Source of the DNA: Paralichthys olivaceus
Taxonomy: Eukaryota > Chordata > Actinopteri > Pleuronectiformes > Paralichthyidae
Length of the DNA: 64,000 nucleotides
NCBI RefSeq assembly: GCF_024713975.1
Contig: NC_091114.1
Coordinates: 11,566,001-11,630,000, forward strand
Direction of reading: 5' to 3'
Shown: piece after piece, positions 1 to 10,860 of the stretch
Layout: each line of letters opens with the position of its first letter
Position numbering within the stretch: position 1 is the first letter of the stretch
Translations under genes and position numbers: made by a program
Notes under the pieces: generated by a model
Seen by the model: the letters and a program-made list of their open reading frames with translations, nothing else
Databases searched by the model: none
What the model was told of the DNA's origin: nothing

Positions 1-399
1 ACTCTGTAAAAAAAAGACTGTTGAATTGACATAAAAAGCACTTGTGGAAAAACTATCAACCTGCAGAACGAAGTTTCCTAGAGCAGACAATCTCAATGAG
101 CTAATTGTTGGTTTGATGGGTGACAAACGCCATGATAAAGGTGTAAAATGTAATGTTCTCTGTGGTGAAGCAAAAGAAAAACATGAAACTTTGATGGGGC
201 CGTAACCTAAAGAGGCGGAAAAGCATGAAATGATCAGTGTCAGTGACTTTATCGCTGATGTAAACAATTGGTTGTCTTGCAATGAACGTTGCCTTCATGC
301 TGAAAGTGTCCATATTCATAATGATGGGATTCATGCGGAGCCTCAGGACGGCATTTCAAATGTTGAGTTTAATACTGTCTCAAAAAGCAGCAAGTCCAC

Positions 400-1330
400 A
401 CCATCATCTGCACTGCTGTACTCACAGCACGTGCTGCAGCGCTGCAGACAAAGAGCAGAGGAACAAGTGGAGCTACTTGAAACTGGAATAGCAGCAACTA
501 TGGCAAAATGATCAGTGTTAACTGCATCATATCAGGGCAGTGTTTCAAATGCACATTCGGATGGAATAGAATCCTATTTTAAAAAAGGAGCTGCACTCAA
601 TTCTCAAACTAATATAAGTGGACAACTGTGAAAATTCAAAACGCAGCTATGTAGACAAGCTTCAAGTGGCAAACACCTCAAATAAAGTCACGTCAATCAG
701 ATTTAAATTCTGGTGGTCAGCAAGCAACACATTCCCAAAGCAATCCTCAAGTACCTGGAGATCTCTACAGTCTGTCACTGAAGTAACAGCACCCTTTGTA
801 CAGACACAGAAGTCTCAGTTCCTACCACACAGAGGAGTTTCTATTTTTGATGGAGAGCCTCTACAATTTATTTCATTCATCGGAGCGTTTTGAACATTGT
901 GTGGAAGCAAAAGCAAACAGGAGATTGTTTGTATTATCTGGAGCAACTCACTCTGGGGCAGCCTAGAGATCTGGAGCACATGGCTCCAGAAAGAGGTTAT
1001 GCTGTGGCCAAAGACTTTCTTGGACATTTTTTTGGTCACAGCTGTCGATGTGGAGAAAATCATTGGATGGCCTGCTGTCAAGGCAGAAGATGTTGAAGGC
1101 CCATGCATTGTTTCACGGAATCACAGTATTTAGATGAACTCGCTGTGCCAGCAAACATGAAACAATAATGCAGAAACTTCCTCACAAGCTCAGAGAGAAA
1201 TGGAGAGTGACTGCATGTGACATCTCTGAAACCTAAGATCACAGATCTGGCTTTAGAGACATTAAGTTCATGGAGTTCCAAGTCAAACTCGTTTCTGATT
1301 TAATCTGTGGCGACATCAGGACACTCAAGC
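400..1330 (+). pseudogene. Decayed BEL/Pao retrotransposon gag fragment
   Basis: Reading across frames recovers the usual order of a fish BEL/Pao gag-like protein. A charged segment lies at about 430-510. An FDGEPLQFISFI segment lies at about 851-889. A CLYYLEQLTLGQPRDL..MAPERGY block lies at about 920-1005, then VEKIIGWPAVKAEDV at about 1050-1100 and LPHKLREKW..TACDISE at about 1168-1230. The frame changes near 890 (one extra T), again near 1040, and is interrupted by stops, so it cannot make a full protein. No pol or LTR was seen; the copy may continue left of the window. Family assignment is from memory of fish BEL/Pao proteins and the block order. Confidence 0.6.
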
Positions 1331-1880
1331 TTGTACAAACAAAGGAAGCAACAAGGCAAAGTTACGACATTTCAGAGACGGAAACTTGGATTTTGACATT
1401 TTTCGTTTTGCTCTCATAAAACCTTGAGTGCAGGTTGTGTGTGTAAGAGTTGTATTTGATGGAGTTTTAATGTAATGTATGCGTTTGTCTGATGTCTTTA
1501 CTTTTGCTGTTGAAAGAAACTAATCTGATTATATAAAGGCTCATAAAATATAAACAAATCAATATATTTTATTCAATCTATACCTCATCCACATATATAG
1601 TTGCAGTGCAGAATAAGACTGCATACAATTACCTTAAAAATGTGTTGTGAATAGCACCACGTCCACTTAATAATTATTTTTGATACTTAAATAACATTTT
1701 TTTTCTTACGTTTGCATGGATTTCTCTTTTTACATTCCTCTGTGGATCTAAACACATTTTATTGATTCATCAGATGAGTGACCACAGTTCCCAGTCCCCC
1801 TGTCGTGGATCGTCATTGTTCATTTGCTCTTTTAAACACATGGAAAAGCCACGAAGCGAGGAAACTTGGAGGAGAGGACA
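1331..1880. other. AT-rich gene-free stretch
   Basis: No open frame, RNA gene or structured repeat was recognised between the gag relic and the GC-rich block that follows. Confidence 0.5.
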
Positions 1881-2830
1881 GAAACAAAGAGCTCTTAACG
1901 TGGCTGCGTGCGAACACTGGGACTAACAACACCGCTGTGTAACCACTCTCCTCCCGATGCTAACCCACCACGGACGGGGGACATTAATCCAGCAGTGCAC
2001 GGTGCAGCCCGGACAACCAGCATCTCTCCACCTGCATCTCTCCACCTGCATCTCTCCACCTGCATCTCTCCACCAGCATCTCTCCGCCTGCATCTCTCCA
2101 CCTGCTAGCTAGAGGATGTTAGCTCGGAGGTGATCTTCTGCTAACGCCTGATGAGCCAGTGCGTCCAAACCCCCGTTAGCCTCTCGGGCTAAGCTAACGC
2201 TGTGCTCCGACCTCAGCACGGGGATGATTAGGCGCAAGGACTTTCTGATAATCGGCTGCAAGAAAAAAAAAAAAAAAAAAACCCAAGCCGGGCAGGGAGA
2301 TAACCAGCCCCGCTAGCACCAGGGGAGCTAACCGGGCTAACCCAGCCTGCTGCTGCAGGTGCCGCTGCTCGGTTCAGTCCCACCGGCTCCTCCGCCGCCA
2401 CATCACGGCTCTGACTCCCTGCTCACATTTAGAAATAGAAATCAGAATAAAAGAAATAGCGGAGTCCTACCTGACAGAGAGAAAATCTAGCGGAGGGTGT
2501 GTGTGTGACAGGTGATGGTGTAAACACAGATGTGATTGGTCTGCGAGCACTTCCTCTGTCGGCGGAGGGACACGAGCGCACACCCGGTTTAAAGCAAATG
2601 CCGCAGTATCTTTGCGCAGCGGGGACATCCACGTTGAATAGACCCACGTTGCGCCGCGCGTGTTTCCCTCGGCTCGCGCCGCCGATCGATTAAACCGATC
2701 TGGACCCACGCGCGGTGTCCCGATAGATGGTCGATCAATGAAAGCAGGTCCAAAGTGATCAGGTCCTGCAGCGTGTCACGTCCATCAGAGTGACCGGGTC
2801 TACTTCTCATTCATAATGGCCTGGTGCGCT
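1880..2830 (-). promoter_or_regulatory. GC/CpG-rich block, possible promoter and first exon of a leftward gene
   Basis: The base composition changes abruptly to CpG-rich here, in an otherwise AT-rich flank. On the minus strand a good splice donor (TGTCAG followed by GTAGGA) ends a possible non-coding exon at 2471, running up to roughly 2620. A poly-A run sits at 2262-2281. No coding exon can be tied to it; the gene would leave the window on the left. This is an inference from composition and one splice site only. Confidence 0.3.
2021..2104. repeat. 14-bp minisatellite, six units
   Basis: Six tandem copies of CATCTCTCCACCTG with one or two substitutions per copy (CACCAG and CGCCTG variants). 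It lies inside the GC-rich block. The open frames through it on both strands are by-products of the repeat. Confidence 0.85.
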
Positions 2831-2865
2831 CTGCAGGAATCACAGAACTTTAAGTTATCTTCATT

Positions 2866-5800
2866 AGATTAGATTAGATTAGATTAGATTCAACTTTATT
2901 GTCATTACACATGTACATGTACAGGGCAACGAAATGCAGTTTAGCATCCAACCAGAAGTGCAATAGGCAGTAAAGTGCATGTGGCATAAATATTGTGGTA
3001 TATAAAAAGTATGTTACATGTTGTTTTTACAGTGTATGGACAATATTTACAGATCAGAAGCTATGTACAGGTGAGACCATATATACAGGTTAAAGTGAGC
3101 AAGATATACATAATGATTGAGGGAGGTACTATGAACATATTATACAGATGGATTGTTCGTTAAGTGGGAGAAGACTATAAACAGGAACTAGCATAACATA
3201 ATTTACAATAGAGGAGATGGCAGATGATAAATTAGGCGATACAAAGACAGATGACATGAGCAACTTATAGTGCAAAATAAATAATAGCAGTGGCTAAGTT
3301 ACTAGACTAGTGCAATGTTCGGTACATAGTACTGTGCAAACAGATTGTATAAGTGAAAGTGAGCATGTGCAGAGTAGTCCAATAGTGCAGTGTGATGGTG
3401 TAAAAGTCTTTGGTCAGTGACTGAGTGACTGTGAATTGGTGTGTCAGCGGGGGTCAGAGTTCAGTAAGGTCACAGCTCTGGGGAAAAAGCTGTTCCTCAG
3501 TCTGCTGGTCCTTGTCCGGAGGCTTCTGAAACGCCTGCCAGAGGGCAGGAGGGAAAATAGTCCATGTGCCGGGTGGGAGGGGTCCTTCAGAATGCTGCGG
3601 GCACGACGCAGACAGCGCTTCTTCTGGACGTCCTCAATGGCAGGGAGTGGAGTTCCTGTGATGCGCTGGGCAGTTTTCACTACGCGCTGCAGGTGTTTGC
3701 GCTCCGCAGCAGAGCAGCTTCCGTACCAGACTGTGACACAGTTTGTTAGGATGCTCTCGATCACGCAGTGGTAGAAGTTCACCAGGATGGCTGAAGACAG
3801 ATGGTTCTTCTTCAGAGTCCTCAAGAAGAAGAGGCGCTGGTGAGCTTTCTTGACCAGGCTGGAGGTGTTGGTGGTCCAGGACAGGTCCTCTGAGATGTGG
3901 GTCCCCAGGAACTTGAAGCTGGAGACGCGTTCGACGGCCATTCCGTTCATGTGAATGGAGTCATGCGTGCTTCTTCTCTCCTTCCTGAAGTCCACAATGA
4001 GCTCCTTGGTCTTGCTGGTGTTAAGGAGCAGGTTATTGTCGGCGCACCATGTGGTCAGGTGCTGTACCTCCTCTCTGTAGGCTGTCTCGTCGTTGTTAGT
4101 GATGAGACCAATCACGGTGGTGTCGTCTGCAAACTTGATGATGGAGTTGGATCCATGCACAGGTCTGCAGTCGTGGGTGAAGAGGGAGTACAGGAAGGGG
4201 CTCAGCACACAGCCTTGTGGCACACCGGTGTTGAGTGTGACAGTGGTGGAGCAGATGTGGCCTGACCTCACGTGTTGTGGTCTGTTGGTCAGAAAGTCCA
4301 TGATCCAGTTGCAGAGGGCGGTGTTGGTGCCCAGGGCTCCAAGTTTGGTGATTAACTTGGAGGGGATGACCGTGTTGAATGCTGAGCTGAAGTCAATGAA
4401 CAGCAAACGTGCATAGGTGTGGTTATTGTCCAGATGTGAGAGCACAGAGTGCAGTGCTGTGGAGACTGCATCGTCTATGCTCCTGTTGCTACGGTAAGCA
4501 AACTGATGTGGATCCAGTGTGGGAGGGAGGGAGTCCTTCAGGTGCGCCAGGACCAGTCGCTCGAAGCACTTCATGATGATAGGTGTGAGTGCTACAGGGC
4601 GGTAGTCGTTGAGGCATGTCGGCTTGGAGTGTTTTGGCACTGGCACGATGGATGTCGCTTTAAAGCATGTTGGCACAGCTGCTTGGGCGAGGGACAGGTT
4701 GAAAATGTCCGTAAAGATCCCAGTGAGCTGCTCCGCACATGCTCTGAGCACACGTCCTGGGATGCCGTCTGGTCCAGCAGCCTTGTGTGCCTTGATTCTG
4801 CTCAGTGCCGTGTGGACATCAGTGGGGGAGAGTGAGAGGGGCTGGTGGTCTGCAGGGAGCGTTGTCTTGGTGGCGGTGTCTCTGTTGTCTCTCTCAAAGC
4901 GAGCATAGAAGTGGTTTAGCTCGTTCAGGAAGGAGACATCCGTGGCTGTGGGGGTGGGGTTGCTGGGCCTGTAGTCTGTGATGGCCTGGATGCCTTGCCA
5001 CATGCGTCGGGGGTCATAGTTGGAAAAGTGACCCTCTATCCTCAGCTTGTAGCAGTGCTTGGCCTTCTTGATGCCCCTCCTCAGGTTTGCCCTGGATGTG
5101 CTGTAGGCCTGTGCATCCCCTGATCTGAAGGCAGCATTACGGGCCTTCAGCAGGAGCCGCACCTCCTTGTTCATCCATGGCTTCTGGTTGGGGTAGGTGG
5201 TGATCTGTTTCTCTGTCGTGACGTCATCAATGATGGTGGTGATGTAGTCCATAACAGAGGAGGCATAATTGTCAATGTCCAAGTGTGAGCCACAGGTGGC
5301 TTGAGAAGCAAACGTACTCCAGTCTGTGTGTTGAAACCTGTCCTGGAGTACAGAGTCTGTCTCTGCTGGCCACACCTTGATGGTCCTCACTGATGGCCTG
5401 ACACGGTTGATGAGGGGTGAATATTTGGGGGTGAGGAACAAAGAAAGGTGATCTGACTGTCCGATGTGGGGGAGGGGGGTCGCGTTGTAAGCGGCAGCCA
5501 TGTTAGTGTAAACATGGTCCAAAGTCTTGTTTCCTCTAGTGTGGCAGGAAACATGCTGGTGGAATTTGGGGAGTACAGTCTTTAAGTTTGAGTGATTAAA
5601 ATCACCCGCAACAATAAAAGCCGCCTCCGGGTGGTCAGTCTGTTGTTTACTAATGGCCGCATAAAGTTCGTTCATTGCGAGCTTAGCATTAGCATCCGGT
5701 GGAATATAAGCAGCAGTGATGATGGTGGATGTAAATTCCCGTGGCAGATAGAAAGGTCTACATTTAACCATGAGAAACTCCAGGTTAGCTGAGCAGTGGC

Positions 5801-6420
5801 TTCCAAGAGTAACAGAGTCTGTACACCAAGCTTTGTTGACATAAATGCACAAACCTCCGCCTCTGGTCTTGCCGGAGTCATCAGCTGATCTATCCGCCCG
5901 GTGTGTGTGGCGTCCGTCAAGCTCGATAGCACTGTCCGGTACACCGCCGTGTAGCCATGTTTCGGTGAGAATCATGACATTGCAGTCCAAAAGTCTCTTA
6001 CTGTGAGTGAGGCGCAGTCGTATCTCGTCCATCTTGTTAGCCAAAGACCGAACATTAGCGAGGAAGATGCTGGGCAAGGGAAGCCGGTGTGGTGTAAGTC
6101 TTAGCCTTGCTTTTAGCCCTCCGCGTTTCCCTCGCCGTTGTTTACGATCTCTGCGCCGCCTGCGAGCACTTCCGCCTGGCCGGGTAGAGTGCGAAGCCAC
6201 CGGTGTTCTGGCGATCTCCGGGATGGAAGGGAGATCGGTGATAAAAGTGTCCGAGAAACGTAATCCGATCTCCAAAAGCTCATACCGGGTGTATGATGTA
6301 AAGGCACAGTTGTTTTGTCCAAACAGACCCGAGATGAGCAGGAATAAAACTGCAAAATTGCAAAAACTGGGGAGACGCTGAGCCGCGCGATGTTCTCGCG
6401 CCGCCATCTTGCATCTTTCA
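2866..6420 (-). mobile_element. Nearly full-length CR1/L2/Rex1-type LINE
   Basis: A non-LTR retrotransposon lying on the minus strand. Its 3' end is the short tandem repeat at 2866-2891 (AGATT units), followed inward by a 3' UTR of about 550 bases (2892-3443) and one long ORF. The 5' end is close to 6420, directly before the start codon, in the AAGATGGCGGC context common at LINE starts. Only a weak target-site match was found (ATCTTCAT on the left, ATCTTTCAT on the right), so exact ends are uncertain. The unbroken ORF implies a recent insertion. Assignment to the CR1/L2/Rex1 group rests on domain order and the repeat-tailed 3' end; the exact clade was not resolved. Confidence 0.85.
3444..6407 (-). 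CDS. LINE ORF: endonuclease plus reverse transcriptase, 987 aa, intact
   Basis: This single ORF encodes the retrotransposition enzyme of the element. An APE-type endonuclease spans roughly residues 110-325, with LANVRSL near 116, LTETWL near 147, GDFNH at 268 and the terminal SDHL at 318. A central linker follows. The reverse transcriptase spans roughly 540-810 and includes DPHQFAYR, FIDFSSAFN, TGVPQGCVLSP and the catalytic FADD at about 759. The C-terminal part carries several cysteines. The N-terminus has a hydrophobic stretch (residues 18-37) and an Arg/Lys-rich patch (80-102). No stop or frameshift was seen. The protein would bind its own RNA, nick the target and prime reverse transcription there. 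The start at 6407 is the first ATG and is almost at the element's 5' end. Confidence 0.88.
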   Translation of the reverse strand: MAAREHRAAQRLPSFCNFAVLFLLISGLFGQNNCAFTSYTRYELLEIGLRFSDTFITDLPSIPEIARTPVASHSTRPGGSARRRRRDRKQRRGKRGGLKARLRLTPHRLPLPSIFLANVRSLANKMDEIRLRLTHSKRLLDCNVMILTETWLHGGVPDSAIELDGRHTHRADRSADDSGKTRGGGLCIYVNKAWCTDSVTLGSHCSANLEFLMVKCRPFYLPREFTSTIITAAYIPPDANAKLAMNELYAAISKQQTDHPEAAFIVAGDFNHSNLKTVLPKFHQHVSCHTRGNKTLDHVYTNMAAAYNATPLPHIGQSDHLSLFLTPKYSPLINRVRPSVRTIKVWPAETDSVLQDRFQHTDWSTFASQATCGSHLDIDNYASSVMDYITTIIDDVTTEKQITTYPNQKPWMNKEVRLLLKARNAAFRSGDAQAYSTSRANLRRGIKKAKHCYKLRIEGHFSNYDPRRMWQGIQAITDYRPSNPTPTATDVSFLNELNHFYARFERDNRDTATKTTLPADHQPLSLSPTDVHTALSRIKAHKAAGPDGIPGRVLRACAEQLTGIFTDIFNLSLAQAAVPTCFKATSIVPVPKHSKPTCLNDYRPVALTPIIMKCFERLVLAHLKDSLPPTLDPHQFAYRSNRSIDDAVSTALHSVLSHLDNNHTYARLLFIDFSSAFNTVIPSKLITKLGALGTNTALCNWIMDFLTNRPQHVRSGHICSTTVTLNTGVPQGCVLSPFLYSLFTHDCRPVHGSNSIIKFADDTTVIGLITNNDETAYREEVQHLTTWCADNNLLLNTSKTKELIVDFRKERRSTHDSIHMNGMAVERVSSFKFLGTHISEDLSWTTNTSSLVKKAHQRLFFLRTLKKNHLSSAILVNFYHCVIESILTNCVTVWYGSCSAAERKHLQRVVKTAQRITGTPLPAIEDVQKKRCLRRARSILKDPSHPAHGLFSLLPSGRRFRSLRTRTSRLRNSFFPRAVTLLNSDPR

Positions 6421-7960
6421 TCACATCATCATAGGAAAATAATAAATAAATGAAATTCTACATGTGCACAAATACAGTGATCTTTAACTGCAGCAAGTAC
6501 GAAGTGAGAAATGAATTCTTAGTTTTAGTTTTTGGGAGAGTTTAAAGTCAGAATTATGATAAAAGTTCAAATTTTTGTGATTGTCAGCAACTCAAAAATA
6601 ACAATTCTGTATTGCAAGAAATTAAATCAAAATTCCAATTCTACATCAATAGTGATCTTATCTTACAAATAATATATTTGACTTTGTAAATTTATATCTA
6701 ATATTTCCCTGATAATTTGGAGATCGAAATCATTACATAGCATTAAGTGCTTTATGACACAGTCGATATTTTGTGTTGTATTGTAAAAACAAGGAGGCGT
6801 TTGACATGATTAGATATTCAATGGAATATATTTATATAGATAATTTAAAAAACTTTCAGAGACAAAGTTAAACTTTAGGAAAGGTGAAAACATTTTACAT
6901 AGAAACCCAATACTTTTTAAGATAGCAAATAATCTTGAATTGGCAATTAAACTAAAATTAAAATGGAACATTTATTAATTTTATCATTGTTGTCACTTTT
7001 TCCCTTGAGAGGATTCTTATTTTTTTCCTCTTCGAAATTAGATTTTTGCTAATATTTACAGCTCTGAATATTAGTTTAAGTATTAACACTTCGTGGATCT
7101 GCCACTAGATGGCGGTAGAAGACATAATTTGAACAAGGCGATGGGCAGTGACGTAGAAGAAAAGCACCTGCTTCAATCCACCTGTTATATGAAAACAAGC
7201 AACAGTGACATCATTTATTTATTTTTATTTACTATACCATATGATTTTATTTACAGGCAACAATCACCATATCGAAATGTGTCTTAAATATAATTGATCA
7301 CTGTTTGATACTGATAAATAAAGACTTATATAATGCATCTATAAAATCAACAGTAACATTCAGATTCAGGGTTTTGATGAGTTGAATTAATTGTCAGAAG
7401 TAAGAAGTTGTTGAAGTTTACAATGAAGAGCCGGAAACTGCTGCAGTTGTGATATTTTGTTCTTCAAAATAAGAGTCTCCATAAACTAATACTAGGCCTT
7501 ATGTCACCCTGATGTCACCAAAGCAACATTTCTGTTTGAAAACATCAACATACAATAATTAAAAAAGACAAATCGTAAGACAATAAGATATAATACCTAT
7601 AAGATGAATTTAACATGCATGTGACACAACTTTTACAGAGTTCTTTCTCGCAGTCATGAATCAAAATTCACGTGTTATAAAATACAAATTTACACAAACC
7701 CTAACTTTACATGTTATACTATATATTCTAATACAGTAGATATTACTTTATTTATTACTCTCTTAATGGTAAGTTTGATTTGCAGCAAAAATAATAAAAG
7801 AAAATGACGGTATTGAAAAATGTTAAGTGAACGGAATAAACAAACAAACTCTGCAAATGTTTTTTATGATCTTAAAATATGTGATATAACATGTGAAGTT
7901 ATACTTATTTGATGTATTAAATAAAAAAAACTTACAAGACTATGATGAGTTTTATTTTGA
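6421..7960. other. AT-rich intergenic sequence
   Basis: This 1.5-kb stretch is A/T rich, with only short open frames showing no family resemblance. The one element picked out is a CTCF-like motif near 7.1 kb, listed separately. Confidence 0.5.
7102..7115 (+). promoter_or_regulatory. CTCF-like motif
   Basis: CCACTAGATGGCGG fits the vertebrate CTCF core consensus (CCASYAGRKGGCRS) at every position. Binding is not shown. It lies between the LINE and the arhgef15 promoter, a plausible boundary position. Confidence 0.4.
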
Positions 7961-8339
7961 AATCATGTCTCCTCTCCTCGGGGCTGCTCTGGTTGGTCGT
8001 CTCTCTCCTGCCTCCTCCTCCTCCTCCTCCCTCTCCTCCCCTCCTGCCTCCCCTCTCCTCCCCTCTCACTGAACCGGAGCTCCGGGTAACAAAGGGGAGA
8101 CGTCGGGCCAGGAGGGGGATGATGGCAGCTTCGCCCAGACTCAAACAATGAGACACTGACCCGCGTCTCCTTCGTCTCATGCATCATTTTAACATTGAAG
8201 CCTTAACTTACACTGACGTTGCTGACAGATTTTAACCCGCAGCTTCCAGTCTTGGAAACGCTAACTACACCATGTTGGACTGCCGACACTAGAGCCGAAT
8301 AACTGAGGAGACACCACCAGACATGTCTGAATAACACTG
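7960..8339 (+). promoter_or_regulatory. arhgef15: arhgef15 promoter region and non-coding exon 1
   Basis: A pyrimidine-rich tract (about 7990-8070, CCTCCT repeats) leads into a GC-rich segment. A canonical splice donor (ACTG followed by GTAAGT) ends at 8339. The next good acceptor on this strand in the right position is at 11982, just before the coding exon. No ATG-initiated frame here joins the protein, so the exon is read as 5' UTR. Its 5' limit was not determined. Confidence 0.45.
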
Positions 8340-8971
8340 GTAAGTTTTATTTTTTTTTAATTCATGTTTTGTGCGAGATTTGTGAATTATTGGTTGTGTT
8401 TGCCAGTGGAGTTTGGTTGAATTGGGATGTTGGAGTCTGAAAGCACCTGTTCCCTTACGGGAAACCGCAGAAATACCTGTGAAAGCTGGTGAAAGATTAT
8501 AGTGAGGCTGCTATACTGTAAAGTAATTTTATACACTGCAGCATTTAATATTCTTTAACCACTGTTACTCCTTCACAGACCATATAAGGGACAGAAATAA
8601 AGACTATTATATACAAAAATACTGAATAATCTGTCATGACACTTAACTCATGTTTAGGAATATTTACATTGGAAACACATACAGGTTAGACCACTACTGG
8701 AAGATTCATTGTGCGTCCAAGTTGTGATAATTACCTATAACACATTATTTACAATGTAAATAAGTCAGATCTATGGAAAAGTGGGCTGCACCATTGTGTG
8801 TATATATGCAATAGAATTTATTCCCACCAATAACACCCCTAGTGTTTGTTGTGTGTGTGTTTTCTATTCCGACACACCTTTTCCGTCCCTGCTTCCTGGC
8901 CAGCGTGGAGCTTACAGGCACATCACATGTAGCATAATGGTTGGTGCAGCTCTCTTAAAGACCCCCTACCC

Positions 8972-8977
<6 letters not shown>

Positions 8978-9002
<25 letters not shown>
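8978..9002. repeat. (CA)n microsatellite
   Basis: About twelve CA units in arhgef15 intron 1. A second, similar tract lies at about 10389-10410 in the same intron. Confidence 0.9.
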
Positions 9003-9775
9003 TAACCCATTAGTCTCAGAGCAGATGGTAATCTGTATACACATGCATTGTGTTGATGGACCCCCTTAAAGCACTTAAGGATTGCTCTCGAGCTGCCCTG
9101 ATTGGAGGGATCACACCGTATCTGATACGAATTGGATTCACCAGGACAAACACACCCACTGGAATGAATGAGTGGCCCACTGACCCAGCCGGACTGTGAC
9201 AAGTCCAGTCGACCGCAGGATGCAGCTATTGAACGAACCAGGTCGAAAAGACAGCGGACAAAAGACCTGAAGTCTGGTGGGGGGGGCTGATTGAGAGAAA
9301 GTCAAGGGGGGGGGAATGTAACCTCAAGTGTAATACATATCAGACTGTTGTGAGTGCTTTGACTGTACACACCCTCCAATTAGGTTTATGTGTCATCCTG
9401 TGGACAATGATATAACCAGAGGGCCAAAACTGAAACCTTCACAAACCTGCAACACAAAAACACACACACACAATGTAATGTGTCAGATGCACATGACGGT
9501 CGCAGTCGCTTTTAATAATCAACTCCACTCAATATTGATTCCACTCCTTCCTGCTTTGTCGTGTTGTCATTATATTTTTATATTAGTGGTTCACAAAAAC
9601 AAACATTTTTCCCCTCAGACTGAAACGTGACACCCCGTTGGTGACTGTGCTGCAGCAGCAGCAGCAGGCGCAACTTCTTTCAAACTGGTCAGACACGCTG
9701 GTGCACTTTCTCAGAAACAAACAGCTCCAGTCAAGTTAGAGTATGAATCATGAAGCTTTGTTTTACCTGCTGATC

Positions 9776-10125
9776 TTTGGAGCTTGATCAATAAAACAGA
9801 AAAAAAGTCAGGATATCAGGGCCTCTGCTGCCCTTCCTTTTTTTAAAATCTGCCCTCCTGCACATCAAATCTGCAGAATAATAGGTGCTGACACATTCAC
9901 AAAGTGGTTTACTGCTTTATGACACATTAATTTAATTTTAGTGCCTCCGATTTTCAAGTGATGACCGCACCAAACGGTCTGATTGTTGTTGTTTGATGCG
10001 GTCATCACTTGAAAATCGGAGGCATCGGAGATTTGATGTGCAGGAGGGCAGATTAAAAAAAAGTAAGGGCAGCAGAGGCCCTGATATCCTGACTTTTTTT
10101 CAGTTTTATTGATCAAGCTCCAAAA
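9776..10125. repeat. Large near-perfect hairpin (inverted repeat) in arhgef15 intron 1
   Basis: The outer left arm (about 9776-9872) pairs with about 10026-10125. Shared blocks include TTGGAGCTTGATCAATAAAA, GATATCAGGGCCTCTGCTGC and GCCCTCCTGCACATCAAAT. The inner left arm (9941-9970, CTCCGATTTTCAAGTGATGA) pairs with 9995-10024 around a loop of about 24 bases. An unpaired segment of about 68 bases (9873-9940) interrupts only the left arm. No open frame, transposase or clear target duplication was seen. It may be a fold-back element or a local inverted duplication. Confidence 0.9.
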
Positions 10126-10694
10126 ACAAACAATCCTACAATTCCCACAATGCATTTCCAACTACATCTTTCAGACCTTTAACAACTCCTTTATCTTTCA
10201 AACTCCTCACCTCTAGTTTGAAGCTCTGATTTTTGACGAAGGTTTCTCCGAACTATCGCGGAGATAACCGGAATAGGTTGCGTGCCCCTTTAAGAGTCTC
10301 TCAAATCAGTGCAGTGTAACTGCTCTCTCATTTGTGTATGAGTCAGAAGATGAGTAACCCTCGTCCAGTTTGATATTGCATCAGCTCGCACACACACACA
10401 CACACACACATCAATAAAACATATGGTGAGAGGAATCTGCAGCGTGGACATTTGGTCGCCCAGAATGGAAAATGAATTTCATGTTATCATATTTCTTTTA
10501 TTAGACACTTACAGGCTGAAGAAAAGAGTCAGTGTTGGTTTGACTGCCTCCTTTGAATGATTTGGAGAAATTTGTTGAGGTTTAAGTTTTGAAGGATTAA
10601 AGATTTGGCAGAAAGACAACAATCTGTAAACTGGCTGAAAACATCATTTAGTGTTCAGAAATCACGAACATGACAGCTCCTCAAAAGTGAAGCC

Positions 10695-10860
10695 AAAGCA
10701 TCTTGATGGCCCCCTGGTGGCTGGCTGTAGTATACATCATAAACCCTGCCTCCACCGTGTTAATAGATCGGACAATGACCACTAAAATTAAAATTTCAAA
10801 AGAATGCATGGGTCCTTTTGGTCCCATCCTTCCACCAAATGTCAGTAGGTTTTGTTTTTT
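10695..10860. repeat. Short fish-type dispersed repeat with an embedded CTCF-like core
   Basis: The sequence starting GATGGCCCCCTGGTGGCTGG at 10705, followed by a segment about CATAAACCCTGCCTCC, resembles a dispersed element remembered from several fish genomes. The minus strand of 10707-10721 reads GCCACCAGGGGGCCA, a close match to the CTCF core. Family assignment is from memory only. Confidence 0.35.

Noticed and set aside
3564-4908. Plus-strand open frames across the LINE
   Set aside because: They are antisense shadows of the GC-rich LINE ORF.
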